A stretch of DNA of 60,917 nucleotides from Cyanophora paradoxa (lineage: Eukaryota; Glaucocystophyceae; Cyanophorales; Cyanophoraceae), in the NCBI GenBank assembly GCA_004431415.1, contig QPMI01000512.1, positions 1 to 60,917 of the forward strand, read 5' to 3'. The position numbers and the translations under genes are program-made. This document shows positions 28,315-36,962 of this stretch, in pieces. Below the pieces are notes generated by a model. It ran no database searches and was not told the origin of the DNA. It saw nothing but the letters and a program-made list of their open reading frames with translations. The first letter of the stretch is position 1. Each line of letters starts with the position of its first letter.

Positions 28315-31136
28315 ACACATATAAAAACAAATATTATTATCCTGAGCGGAACGCGAGGGATAATAATATTTGTTTTTATATGTGTTTCCTCTGCCGCCTT
28401 GCGCTCTGCGATCTTCCGCCTCTGCTCTTCTATCTCGGCGTTGCGTCTCGCCGCGTTCTCCTTGGCTTGCTGCTTCCGCTCTTCGATCACCCTGTTTGCG
28501 TACTCCTTGTCCGCTTGGGCCTTTCTGTAGCGCTCCTCGATCTGACTCTTGGCCTCGTCTCCTCTCTTCCTTAGATCGCCCATGAATGCCGTCGTATCTA
28601 TGTGAATCTTGTATTTGGCGGGTGGGTGCTCACGTTTGAAGGCCTCCAGATCGCGCACCATGGCATCGTACTGCGCGAGCCCCTCCGCTGGAATGATGGC
28701 TCTTCGCATTTCCCAAAATTTGCTCAGCTTGCCCACGTAATCGACCATGGAGAGGTACGCGCTCTGTGCGCCCGCGCTCACCGTTTTCGGATTGGCTCGC
28801 AGCTCTGCCACAAACTTTCCCTTTTGCATCCGGTACAGTGACCATTCGAGGGCTCCCCGCCATAGGCTCACTTCCGTCCGCAGTTCGCGGTGCATCTCCT
28901 CCACGTCGCCGTATGCTATCCAGATGGCATCGCTGATGGGCCTCTGAACAGCCTGACGCTCAAAGTTTTTCCACTTCTCATCGGCCATCTTTCTCCTCAG
29001 TTCTTCGGCGTCTTTCTGACCCCTTCCCGTCAGCTGATCCATAACGTAGCTAAAGTCGCGCATGTTCTCTTCCATGGCGCGGACCCTGTCCCCCGATGCA
29101 TTTCCTTCTTTCAGTTTTTTGAGCTCCGAGCGGTAAAAATCCATCTGCGCCCCCCTGAACGTCTCCAGTCGTCGCTTACGCTCCGCTACCTTCGGCTCCT
29201 CCAGCCGTGCAAATTCCTCGTCTGATGCAGTTTGCATTGCCTTCAGTCGTTCCTCTTCTGTCTTGGCAGCTGCCTCCTCGTCCGCCCTGCGCCGCTGCTC
29301 TAACGCGTCGAAGAGGGCCCTCTGATCCTCGAGCGTGAGGCCAATGAGCTCTTCCACCTGGTCGCTCCTACCCAGCCGCGCGAAGGGCAGCCTCTCGGCG
29401 GCCGGCCTCGGATCGGGCCTCGGCGTCGTCTGCGTCTCGGCCGTCCCCATGGGCGAGCGAGCCTCTGCCGTGGCCGCGTACTTGAGCAGCCTCTGTGCCA
29501 GCTCGTCCGCGTTGGCCTTGAATTTTTTCGACTGCTCGTCCGCGCGCTCGGCGGCCTCCTTTAAATTTTTGATTTCCTCCCGGAGCCTGTTCGCCTCCTG
29601 CACCGCCCCCGTTTGCAGCTCTCCTGCCTTTCTCCTCGTTTCCTCTTCCTCTTCCAGCAGCTGCCTTCTCGTCTCTGCCTCCTTTTCCAATTTCTTCTTC
29701 CTATCCTCGATCTCTTTCCTCTGCGCCTCAAGCAGCTCGGTGCCTGCGGTCAGCGCTTCAATTTCCTGCAGCTTTTTCGCCTTGGCGGCTTCCCTTTGCT
29801 CGTTTATCCTCTTCAGCTCCTCCTCGGCGTCGAGTATCATTTTCGTGCGCTCTTCCGCGACCTGGCGCTCTGCCGACCTTAGCGCGGTGAGGGCGCTCTC
29901 TTCCTGCCTTTGCGCGTCTGTCATCAGCTTGTTCGCTTCCGCCTTCTTCTCCGCGACCTCTGTCATTTCCTTGTCTTTCAGCTCGCTCCATTGCTTCTTT
30001 TCGTTCTCGAGTTTGTAGTACTCGCGCTGCGCGTCCTCGGAATCGAATTTTACGGGAGGCCTCGCGTTCAGCTCTGCAAGGTCCTTTTCGTACGCCTTCC
30101 GATCCCTGTAGTACTTTGCACCGCCTGCAATCAGGGCCGCGCCGAAGATTCCCGTTGTCGTACCAAGGATCGGCACGAGCGTACCCCCTCCGCCGCTCTC
30201 TCCGCCCGAGCCGCCGCCACCCGAGCCGCTGCTACCCCCGCCCCCTCCCACGGGCGTACCGCCTGTGCCCCCTCCGCCCGCCGTGCCTGTACCCCCACCC
30301 CCCGTGCCTGTACCCCCGCCCCCGGTGCTCCCACCCCCTGTACCCCCACCCCCGGTGCTTCCGCCGCCCGTACCCCCACCCGGAATCGCGCCCGGCACCT
30401 TGGGCCCGCCGATGATGTCGTCGTACAGGTGGCGGTGCGCCCAGTCCGTGATGTCGGCCTTCACGTGCGGGTGCTTGACGAGCGCGTACCTCTCGTCGTG
30501 GAAGTGGTCCTTCAGCGCCCAGTTCTGGGTTTTCGCCCAGTCAGAGCGATCGGGGAGCACGTCGGGCGCCGCCGGGATGCGGCCCCCGCTCGTCGTCTCC
30601 GGCGTCTCGCCCGTCCTGTCGGCGCTCAGGGCGCGGATGTTGACCTTGAAGTGGTCGAACCACGCAAAAAACTCCTCCCTGTCGCGCCTGTACTGCTCGG
30701 GTTCCATGCTCGGCAGCGCCTGGCGGCTCCAGTAGATGTGGCGCAGCGGGCCCGCGATGCGCTCGAGGGAGTTGTACCCGGGCTTGACATCGCCTTCTGT
30801 GCCCTTTAGCGTCAGTTTCACGAGGTTCAGTGTGGCATCCTTTGCTGTGACGGCGTCTGCAATTTTCACGTCGGCCGCCCTCTTGATTATGTTCCAATCG
30901 ACGCCCGTCTCGGTCGCACCCCCCCACAGCCCCTTGATAATCGCAGTGAGGTCCCCGAAATCTTCGAGCGAGCCTATAGTCGTCAGGAAATCGCTGTACG
31001 TTGCGCCCTTGCGCAGTCGAATCTCGTCCGCGTAAATTCCCCTCACGCTCAGGCTCCCGTCTATCGCGAAGGCGCCGTTCAGCACCTCGTCCGGATTTGG
31101 TATTGCCATGCGCCAAGGGTCGTCGAGCATCGACAT
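28305..31136 (-). CDS. Large Gly-rich / membrane / coiled-coil protein, 3' end altered by the junction (943 aa)
   Basis: The N-terminal 280 residues look globular (MSMLDDPWRMAIPNPDEV). Then come about 80 residues of GGGT/GGGS repeats, a membrane-type segment (ILGTTTGIFGAALIAGG) and some 500 residues of charged helix with long coiled-coil runs. The last 30 residues (HIKTNIIIPR...) are encoded by the palindrome, so the natural C-terminus is probably lost. The start is supported by the TAATTTTTCTC leader motif upstream. Likely a virion or membrane-anchored structural protein; no family recognised. The long plus-strand frames here (such as 29335-30018) are shadows. Confidence 0.65.
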   Translation of the reverse strand: MSMLDDPWRMAIPNPDEVLNGAFAIDGSLSVRGIYADEIRLRKGATYSDFLTTIGSLEDFGDLTAIIKGLWGGATETGVDWNIIKRAADVKIADAVTAKDATLNLVKLTLKGTEGDVKPGYNSLERIAGPLRHIYWSRQALPSMEPEQYRRDREEFFAWFDHFKVNIRALSADRTGETPETTSGGRIPAAPDVLPDRSDWAKTQNWALKDHFHDERYALVKHPHVKADITDWAHRHLYDDIIGGPKVPGAIPGGGTGGGSTGGGGTGGGSTGGGGTGTGGGGTGTAGGGGTGGTPVGGGGGSSGSGGGGSGGESGGGGTLVPILGTTTGIFGAALIAGGAKYYRDRKAYEKDLAELNARPPVKFDSEDAQREYYKLENEKKQWSELKDKEMTEVAEKKAEANKLMTDAQRQEESALTALRSAERQVAEERTKMILDAEEELKRINEQREAAKAKKLQEIEALTAGTELLEAQRKEIEDRKKKLEKEAETRRQLLEEEEETRRKAGELQTGAVQEANRLREEIKNLKEAAERADEQSKKFKANADELAQRLLKYAATAEARSPMGTAETQTTPRPDPRPAAERLPFARLGRSDQVEELIGLTLEDQRALFDALEQRRRADEEAAAKTEEERLKAMQTASDEEFARLEEPKVAERKRRLETFRGAQMDFYRSELKKLKEGNASGDRVRAMEENMRDFSYVMDQLTGRGQKDAEELRRKMADEKWKNFERQAVQRPISDAIWIAYGDVEEMHRELRTEVSLWRGALEWSLYRMQKGKFVAELRANPKTVSAGAQSAYLSMVDYVGKLSKFWEMRRAIIPAEGLAQYDAMVRDLEAFKREHPPAKYKIHIDTTAFMGDLRKRGDEAKSQIEERYRKAQADKEYANRVIEERKQQAKENAARRNAEIEEQRRKIAERKAAEETHIKTNIIIPRVPLRIIIFVFICVLL
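28315..28385. repeat. Perfect 28-bp palindrome with 15-base loop at the block junction
   Basis: Arm 28315-28342 (ACACATATAAAAACAAATAT...) is the exact reverse complement of 28358-28385. The loop 28343-28357 is TGAGCGGAACGCGAG. AT-rich DNA lies to the left and GC-rich viral coding DNA begins right after the right arm, so the join between the two blocks is here. Confidence 0.9.
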
Positions 31137-31161
31137 TTTATTCGCGAGAGAGAAAAATTAA

Positions 31162-31637
31162 CTAGCGCTCCGCGTCCCACGTCCACTTCAGCTTGCCGCT
31201 CACCTCGCCCGTTGTCCAGCGGCCCACCGGCACCTGCCAGAAAACGTCGGCGTAGGGGTAATCGGGCCTGATAACTATCTGCTCGTCACGCAGCCAGCGG
31301 TAGGCCTCGGAGGCATCGCGTATTTTCGGCTCCCAGTGCTCCCCGCCCGTGCCGTTCGGCAGCGAGTACCCCTCCCTTGCTACCCGTACCCTGTAGAAGT
31401 GCTCGCCCGTTTCCACGTCTACCCCCTGTACTCGAATTCTACGATTAAGGCCAAGTCCTGCCAAGCGCTCTCACCGAGACGGATGTGACTGAGGCTGTGC
31501 AGCAGCCCGTATTTAATTGGACCAGAGGCGGTTACAAGATCGACTCTGTAAGCAAGGGGCGAGGGGTAGCCAGGCACGCCCGTAAAGGTGCGCGTCTTGA
31601 CGCCCGAGCCCTTCCGCGGAAATATGATCAGGCGCAT
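31162..31637 (-). CDS. Hypothetical protein (~158 aa), one frameshift
   Basis: Two overlapping frames: 31419-31637 (starts MRLIIFPRKGSGVKTRTF) and 31162-31464, where the frames meet at VEFEYRG then VDVETGEHFYRV. The combined protein is strand-rich with many aromatic residues (WQVPVGRWTTGEVSGKLKW). The start at 31637 follows the leader TAGATTTTCGCAGGCCCCC. It lies between the large coiled-coil gene and a penton-like gene, so a structural role is possible. Not recognised. Confidence 0.55.
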
Positions 31638-31657
31638 TTAAGGGGGCCTGCGAAAAT

Positions 31658-32107
31658 CTATTTAGCGTAGGCCCAGAGGCCGAAGTTCTTGACGATGAAG
31701 GCGTTGTTCTTCTTGGTGGCGCCCGTTATGTCGGTGAAGCGCACGCGCAGCTCCTGGAACTTATCGTACGCGACGTAATTCGGGCGCACGGCCATGGGCA
31801 CCTCGAACCAGTAGAGGATGGTGTTTTCCAGGCCGTCGTGGCCCCACGTCGGTATCACGACCTTGTTAATGCACGTGTTGACGTTCGAGATGGTCCTCAC
31901 GTTCAAGTCGGGCACGTCCATCAGCAGCACGTTTACGGTTTTCGCGGCGGTGGGGTCCGGAATCGCGGTCGTGTCCAGCTCCAGGTAGACTCCCTTGATC
32001 TGCAGCGTGTCGATGTCGGCGGGGATCTGGTTCAGCCTGAGACGCCAGAAGCCCTCGGAATCCTGCGTTTCCCCGTTCGACTGGACGTAGAGGTTAACGC
32101 AGGACAT
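31658..32107 (-). CDS. Possible penton/minor capsid protein (149 aa)
   Basis: Intact and strongly beta-rich: WRLRLNQIPADIDTLQIKGVYLEL near the start and FEVPMAVRPNYVAYDKFQEL later. The pattern of a short N-terminus followed by alternating strands resembles single jelly-roll minor capsid proteins, but no hallmark motif is present, so the call is an inference. The leader TAATTTCTCAGCCCCTCC precedes ATG 32107. Confidence 0.45.
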   Translation of the reverse strand: MSCVNLYVQSNGETQDSEGFWRLRLNQIPADIDTLQIKGVYLELDTTAIPDPTAAKTVNVLLMDVPDLNVRTISNVNTCINKVVIPTWGHDGLENTILYWFEVPMAVRPNYVAYDKFQELRVRFTDITGATKKNNAFIVKNFGLWAYAK

Positions 32108-32126
32108 TTAGGGAGGGGCTGAGAAA

Positions 32127-32315
32127 TTAAGCCCGCTTCGGACCCATGTTCAGGAGGGTGGGGCCCACGAAGTAGTAGCCCGCGAATTGCGCGAGGAGGA
32201 TCCGCATCAGGTAGTAGCGCGCGGGCGACATGTACGCAACGGCGCCGAGGGTCAGCAGGCTGCCCAGGTAGCGCGAATCGCTGAGGATGCTGTCGAGGCT
32301 CGGCAGGGACATCAT
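32127..32315 (-). CDS. Small membrane protein (62 aa)
   Basis: Starts MMSLPSLDSILSD and has two hydrophobic stretches (YLGSLLTLGAVAYM and MRILLAQFAGYYFVGPTLL), then a basic end (MGPKRA). The AAATTTCTGAAAGGGG leader lies just upstream. Probably a small virion membrane protein; Yaravirus-type viruses have many short genes of this kind. Function unknown. Confidence 0.55.
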   Translation of the reverse strand: MMSLPSLDSILSDSRYLGSLLTLGAVAYMSPARYYLMRILLAQFAGYYFVGPTLLNMGPKRA

Positions 32316-32343
32316 TCTCGGGTTTAAGGCCCCTTTCAGAAAT

Positions 32344-32697
32344 TTACTTGGGCATGAAGAAATTCCTGACGCGCTCTCCCTCCTCGTGCAGCGCCCACTG
32401 CAGCCTGTCGATGACGGCGGCCATCACGGGCGGGCTCGCGGCGGGGTTTTTCGCGTACGCCCGGGCGTCCTCTGCCATCTGGGGGTGGTACTGCTCGACC
32501 CGCTTGGCGTAGCTCGCGATGGCGCGGCGGGTGCACCGATCCAGGTCAGCCGCCATTTCCGCCGGTGCCTTCGGCTGCTGCTGCTTCTTTCGCGCGTAAG
32601 TCCTAAGAAGCCAAGGGTAGGCCGTGCTGGTGCTGCTGCTGGAGTTGCTGGGCGCTGGAGCCTCTGCGCTGGGGGCTGGTGTCGCGGGAGTCTCCAT
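32344..32697 (-). CDS. Hypothetical protein (117 aa)
   Basis: The first 30 residues are Ala/Pro/Ser-rich and probably disordered; the rest is helical (MAADLDRCTRRAIASYAKRVEQ). Its 5' end overlaps the 32603-32980 gene by 95 bases in another frame, which is unusual for this block and may hide an indel. Not recognised. Confidence 0.45.
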   Translation of the reverse strand: METPATPAPSAEAPAPSNSSSSTSTAYPWLLRTYARKKQQQPKAPAEMAADLDRCTRRAIASYAKRVEQYHPQMAEDARAYAKNPAASPPVMAAVIDRLQWALHEEGERVRNFFMPK

Positions 32698-32980
32698 TTC
32701 CCATGTTCTCTAGAAAAAAACGGGTACCGGTTTGCGTCATCTGAATGTCGACGTGGTGCGGCCCTATGTTCTGCGTGCTCTCGCGCCTCTGCAGCTCGGG
32801 CGGGGGCTCCGGCTGCTCGGGTTGCCTACGCCGAGCCACCTTTAGCGCCGCGGCCTTGAGGGCGCCGAATACTGTGTTGGGTCCCACTCGCTCCGAAGAG
32901 CCCAGCAGCTCCGATGCAAGGAAGAGGACGAGGCCAATTACCGAGATAATGTCCGAGTGGGTGCATTCCCCCTCGAACAT
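32603..32980 (-). CDS. Membrane-anchored hypothetical protein (125 aa)
   Basis: It has an N-terminal membrane segment (IISVIGLVLFLASELLG) after a short acidic start, then a basic and Pro/Gln-rich region. The last 30 residues overlap the next gene and look low-complexity (QQLQQQHQHG), so the true end may lie earlier. No family recognised. Confidence 0.45.
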   Translation of the reverse strand: MFEGECTHSDIISVIGLVLFLASELLGSSERVGPNTVFGALKAAALKVARRRQPEQPEPPPELQRRESTQNIGPHHVDIQMTQTGTRFFLENMGNGDSRDTSPQRRGSSAQQLQQQHQHGLPLAS

Positions 32981-33002
32981 TTTCGCGGGCCCGTCAGATT
33001 TA

Positions 33003-35033
33003 TTATCCGCTACCCCTCCCCCTTCCGCGCCCCTTGCCTTTTCCGCGCCCTCGGCCCCTGGCCCTCAGGTCGCCGATTTCCGCGGCCTGCGGCGCAAAGC
33101 GGGGATCGTCCGCCTGGCCGGCGTCCGCCTGGAAAATCGTGAAGAGGTACCCGTCCGTGTTGTTGTCGGTGTTGTTCGTGTTTCGCGCGTGCGACCACTC
33201 TTTCAGTAAATCGCGCCTCTGCTTGTCGGGCAGCGTCTTCGAGAGGTACTCCTGCAGCTTGCTCGCGTAATTTTCCTCTGGGATCAGCGACGCAAGGACG
33301 GTGGGCGGATCTTTCCCCATGCCTATCTTCTCTTCCGTCAGCATGCGCTCGAGCTCTGCGATTTCCACCATCGTATCGATGCTCGGCTGCGGTCCTGCCT
33401 CTGCCCTCTTCTGGTCTACGAGGCGCTGCCCGGCCGCCGTGAATTTCGCGGACAGAATTTGGTGCAGCCGCTCGTACACGGTCGTGGTGCCCGGCTCCTT
33501 CTCCTTCAGCAGCACCACCCAGTCGTAATTCGCCCACAGCACCTGCAGGTTCGATATGTGATCGATCGTCACCAGCACGTGGGCGTGCAGCGCCCCGTCC
33601 GTCGGCCCCACCTCCACGCCCCCTTGCACGCGAATTCCGATGATTGCGTTGGCGTACGTGTCGTCCTTGTACTTGCCGTTCTCTTCCTTCATATTGAAGC
33701 GTATGAACTTGTAGAATTCTGCGTCCGAGAGCACCTCTGCGAGGCTGTCGCGCAGCGCCGCCGCCTCGAATTCGCGCGCCTCTCCCAGGCGCTTGTGCGT
33801 GTTGAAGAGCACCCAGTAGCGCGACTGGCGCGCCTGTCGTATGTCGTACCGCGTGCTTCCGTCGGGATTCTTTTTGTTGAGGATGAAGACCGACCGCCCC
33901 GTCTCGCTGATTTCCGTGATCACCTTCTCGAGCGCCTCCAGCCCGTTTGCCTGCGCCGCCTGCAGTCCCGTTTTCGCCTTCTCTATGTTCTGCTTCACCT
34001 CTTGCGCGTCCGCGAAGGTTGCCATTAAATCTTCCATGCTCGGCGCCACGATTTTCGCCTTTCTGATTTTCGACTGCGCAGAGTTGGGCTCGATGACGGA
34101 CGATCCGAAGTCAGCGGCCGTATCCTTTGCCTTTTTCGTGGTCTTTGGCTTCGGCCCGCCGAGCACGCTCTCGACCATGTGATCGCGCGTCTGCTTGGAG
34201 ACGGTGGCCGTGTCGCCCCTCTTTCGCCTCTGCAGGCCCAAGATCACGAGCAGGCCCCTGTTGCCGAGCAGCGTGACGCATTTCTGGCAGAGCCACGAGT
34301 TCCTGGGCGACACCGTGGGCACCTGCGCCGGCTTCTTGTCCTTGATGAGGGGGTACGGCTCCTGGCCCTTTTTCTTTCCCTTGCCGTTTTGCTTGGCTGC
34401 CCACGCGTTTGCCTTCTCTATAACTGCAACGTACTCTTCGTACACGGCATCCTTCCTCGCCTGCGCTGCCTCCCTCGCGGCGATTTTCTCTGGCGTGTTG
34501 GCCCCCTTGGCGCTCGGCACGGGCGTGGCTTCGTACATGAGGCGAAGGCAGCGGTAGCAGATTGGCGGCGATTTCTGCGCGCTCTGGTACGTGCGCGGTA
34601 TGGCGCGCAGTCGCTCCTCGGGGAGTTTATCGTACTCGATTTCGCTGTGGATGCTCCAGAGGGTCGCGGGCTCGTGGTATGATTTATCGAGCAGCGATGG
34701 GAGCATCTGAACTTCTTTGGTGGCCGAGAGCTTGATGTAATCGGATATGCTCTTCTGCTGCTGGAATATGCCGTCCTCGCCCTGAACCAGCACGTATCGC
34801 TTCGGAATCTCAACGACGGGCGTCTCGAGCTCGTCCACGCCCGTATCGGGTGCGCCCCCCTTGGCCTTTCCCTTTCCCTTGCCCTTGCCCTTGCCCTTGC
34901 CCTTCGGCTTAGGCTCCGGCTCCTCTTCCTCCTCTTCTTCCTCTGACTCGGAGGACGGGGACGTGGGCTCCTCTTCCTCTGACTCGCTCGAGCTCTCTGG
35001 CTTCTTCTTGCGGCCTCGGCGCTTCGGAGGCAT
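33003..35033 (-). CDS. HUH endonuclease 1 with acidic/basic arm and zinc pairs (676 aa)
   Basis: Likely replication-initiating nickase. The HxH metal motif is in LHAHVLVTI (His 483 and 485), preceded by Glu 474 in GVEVGPTDG. The Tyr-x-x-Lys motif is EYLSKT (Tyr 596, Lys 599). The N-terminus has an alternating acidic stretch and a GKGKGK tract. Two CxxC pairs lie at 159/162 and 249/252. The C-terminal tail is RGRGRGKGKG. The paralogue at 35057-35899 keeps the same core. HUH enzymes nick one strand and bond through Tyr to start rolling-circle replication. The start follows the AAATTTTTTCTCGTGGCC leader. Confidence 0.75.
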   Translation of the reverse strand: MPPKRRGRKKKPESSSESEEEEPTSPSSESEEEEEEEEPEPKPKGKGKGKGKGKGKAKGGAPDTGVDELETPVVEIPKRYVLVQGEDGIFQQQKSISDYIKLSATKEVQMLPSLLDKSYHEPATLWSIHSEIEYDKLPEERLRAIPRTYQSAQKSPPICYRCLRLMYEATPVPSAKGANTPEKIAAREAAQARKDAVYEEYVAVIEKANAWAAKQNGKGKKKGQEPYPLIKDKKPAQVPTVSPRNSWLCQKCVTLLGNRGLLVILGLQRRKRGDTATVSKQTRDHMVESVLGGPKPKTTKKAKDTAADFGSSVIEPNSAQSKIRKAKIVAPSMEDLMATFADAQEVKQNIEKAKTGLQAAQANGLEALEKVITEISETGRSVFILNKKNPDGSTRYDIRQARQSRYWVLFNTHKRLGEAREFEAAALRDSLAEVLSDAEFYKFIRFNMKEENGKYKDDTYANAIIGIRVQGGVEVGPTDGALHAHVLVTIDHISNLQVLWANYDWVVLLKEKEPGTTTVYERLHQILSAKFTAAGQRLVDQKRAEAGPQPSIDTMVEIAELERMLTEEKIGMGKDPPTVLASLIPEENYASKLQEYLSKTLPDKQRRDLLKEWSHARNTNNTDNNTDGYLFTIFQADAGQADDPRFAPQAAEIGDLRARGRGRGKGKGRGRGRGSG

Positions 35034-35056
35034 ATTTATTGGCCACGAGAAAAAAT

Positions 35057-35899
35057 TTACACGAGCTTTGCAGCACCCGTCTCGAGGGCCTCTACCGTCT
35101 TCGTAATGTACAGCTGCAGCAGATCCTTAAGGTTGCTCTGCGGCAGCAATTTTACGTCTACGTGCATCTGCCTGGCGGTTTCTCGCTTCTTGTAGCCCGT
35201 CTCCTTGCCCGTCCACTGCATGCCGAGGGCGTCCTTTCTCCGTATCGGCCGCACCGCCGTCTTCTGGTACTCCTCTCCGAACCAGTCGTCCTTGTAGAAA
35301 TTCGGCAGGCCGCCCTGCCCCTCCGTTTGCATGAACTTGATGAGGAAATCCGACGCCCGCTTGCCGTCGAATTGCACGCGCGAGTAGTGCACCAGCGTGA
35401 GCAGGATGTGCGCGTGGAGCCGCCCCGACCGCGGCCCGTACTCGATGCCGATGTTTGCGTTGCCCTTCTCCACGTGCGTGTCGTACTGGTCCGACTTGAA
35501 ATCGAAATTCTTGGGGTTCGCCTTGTCGGGGTACACCCCCATCTTTATGCACCGCGCCAGCTGCCTGTCGTCGTAGAAGAGGGCCTCCAGCCCCCTGTGA
35601 AAGGCGTCCTGCACCTTGGCGCCCTCTCCCCTGCTCCGCGGCCTGTAGTTGGTCTGGATGGTGATCATGAAATTCGACTCGCGCTGGGGTCGATCCTCTC
35701 CGTTTATTTTCCTCACGGGCGCCGCGTCCAGCACCTTCTGGAACCACGTCTTGTCGGGCGCCAGCACCTTGTCGTTGATGTTGCCCACCACGATGTGCGT
35801 CTCTACCCGGGAGCGGCCGGAGGCGTCCATGCGGAGGTGCGGGTTCGGGGCTCGGGCTTGCCTGTTTGCTGCTACGCCCCTCGCAATCAGGTTGAGCAT
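35057..35899 (-). CDS. HUH endonuclease 2 (280 aa)
   Basis: The core matches HUH 1: IEYGPRSGRLHAHILL carries Glu 153 and the His 162/164 pair, and LQLYITKTV the Tyr 264/Lys 267 pair. It lacks the arm and zinc pairs of HUH 1. The start is placed at ATG 35899 (MLNLIARGVAANR), because the leader GGAAAATTTTCTAGGCCC lies nine bases upstream; a longer frame to 35989 would run through that leader. It follows HUH 1 head-to-tail, 23 bases away. It may be the main nickase, with HUH 1 specialised. Confidence 0.75.
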   Translation of the reverse strand: MLNLIARGVAANRQARAPNPHLRMDASGRSRVETHIVVGNINDKVLAPDKTWFQKVLDAAPVRKINGEDRPQRESNFMITIQTNYRPRSRGEGAKVQDAFHRGLEALFYDDRQLARCIKMGVYPDKANPKNFDFKSDQYDTHVEKGNANIGIEYGPRSGRLHAHILLTLVHYSRVQFDGKRASDFLIKFMQTEGQGGLPNFYKDDWFGEEYQKTAVRPIRRKDALGMQWTGKETGYKKRETARQMHVDVKLLPQSNLKDLLQLYITKTVEALETGAAKLV

Positions 35900-35910
35900 G
35901 TCAGACAAGG

Positions 35911-35928
35911 GCCTAGAAAATTTTCCGA
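35911..35928. promoter_or_regulatory. Viral leader motif (GCCTAGAAAATTTTCCGA), divergent
   Basis: Lies between HUH 2 and the 36001/VLTF3 genes and is close to symmetric, so it could serve both directions. Related strings lie upstream of most genes in the right block. Confidence 0.5.
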
Positions 35929-36000
35929 GGCTAGGGTGAGCTTCCACGTGGGGCCCCGGGGTACGTTCACACCTCACCTGAGCGATCACCTGAGCCTCAC

Positions 36001-36131
36001 ATGAATCACCTGAGCAACGCCTTCTGCCACGTCTGCGGCCTCACTTGCGCCTGGGATCCGCTAGACTGCGTCAAGCCGATCTGCGCTTTCTGCAAGGGAA
36101 TAGCTCAGCTGCAGTACGAGGACTCGGAGGA
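36001..36131 (+). CDS. Short zinc-binding ORF abutting or fused to VLTF3-like gene
   Basis: MNHLSNAFCHVCGLTC and ICAFCKGIAQLQYEDSEE give two CxxC pairs in 40 residues. The frame stays open to 36636, but beyond about 36130 it is antisense-like filler over the VLTF3 frame, so I end it here. A one-base indel near 36128 would fuse it to the next gene as an extra N-terminal zinc knuckle. Both readings are possible. Confidence 0.4.
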
Positions 36132-36962
36132 ATGGCAGACTCTGGCGAAATCGATCTCCTCCTCCGAAACTTCGAGCAGATCCAGCGCTACGGCGCCATC
36201 CTTCACGACGAGGGGGACCCAGACTTCGACACTCCGGCACCGTACCCCGCCGCCGCCGCCGCCATCACCAGTTCCTACCTTGGAGCCGGAGAGCGCCCCC
36301 GCAAGCGCAACCGCCGCACCCAAGGCCCCCAAGGCGAAGCCGCTGTCCCCTGCGGAAATTGCGGCTCTACCTCCCTCGTTGGCGTTCACCTGGATGGGGA
36401 TCTGGTTTGCCAAGGCTGCGGTCTGGTCCTGGATCTTTATTATCCGGACCATCAACCCCTGGCTGTCAGCGAAATCCACAGCAACTACCTGCGCAAGTAC
36501 CACGTATCTGAGCGACTTAAGCAGCACTGCTTGGAGGATTCTCCTGTACCCGAGGACGTGCTGGCAGCTATTGCGCGGCGCATGGCGGGGAAGGAGTGGA
36601 GCAAAGACAATATCCGCCAAGTTCTCCGGGCTCTGAAGCAGCAGAAGTACATCGAGCGCTGGGCGCAGATCAAGTGGCGAATCACGGGCGAGCGCCCGCC
36701 TCCGATGAGCGCGGAGGATATGGACCGGGTGCAGGAGATGTTCGCCCTGGTGGAGGTCCCCTTCAGCATGTTCAAGTCGCAGGGCAGGAAGAACATGCTC
36801 AACTACAACTACGTTTTCAGGCAGATTTTCGTGCTGCTAGATTTGCCCCAGCACCTCCCCTATTTTCCCTTGCTCAAGAGCAGGCAGAAACTCTCGGAGT
36901 TAGATTCGATTTGGAACAGGATCTGCGAGTACAACGACTGGCATTTCTTTCCTACTCTTTAG
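36132..36962 (+). CDS. VLTF3-like late transcription factor
   Basis: About 276 codons from MADSGEIDLLL. A zinc ribbon lies near residue 75 (CGNCGSTSL...CQGCGLV). The C-terminal helical domain follows, with DMDRVQEMFALVEVPF, then NYNYVFRQIFVLLDL and WNRICEYNDWHFFPTL, the pattern of the nucleocytoviral A2/VLTF3 family and TFIIB-like proteins. It would direct late viral promoters, possibly the leader motif common in this block. It converges on the 36963 gene with no gap. The frames 36596-36973 and 36105-36620 are shadows. Confidence 0.75.
   Translation: MADSGEIDLLLRNFEQIQRYGAILHDEGDPDFDTPAPYPAAAAAITSSYLGAGERPRKRNRRTQGPQGEAAVPCGNCGSTSLVGVHLDGDLVCQGCGLVLDLYYPDHQPLAVSEIHSNYLRKYHVSERLKQHCLEDSPVPEDVLAAIARRMAGKEWSKDNIRQVLRALKQQKYIERWAQIKWRITGERPPPMSAEDMDRVQEMFALVEVPFSMFKSQGRKNMLNYNYVFRQIFVLLDLPQHLPYFPLLKSRQKLSELDSIWNRICEYNDWHFFPTL

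Noticed and set aside
29335-30809. Long plus-strand frames (227 and 299 codons)
   Set aside because: Antisense to the coiled-coil and Gly-rich gene; Ser/Cys/Arg-biased composition with no motif.
35039-36004. 321-codon plus-strand frame
   Set aside because: Antisense to HUH endonuclease 2, which carries the catalytic motifs.
36132-36636. Continuation of the 36001 zinc ORF over the VLTF3 gene
   Set aside because: Beyond about 36130 the frame is Ser/Thr/Pro filler antagonistic to the clear VLTF3 frame.
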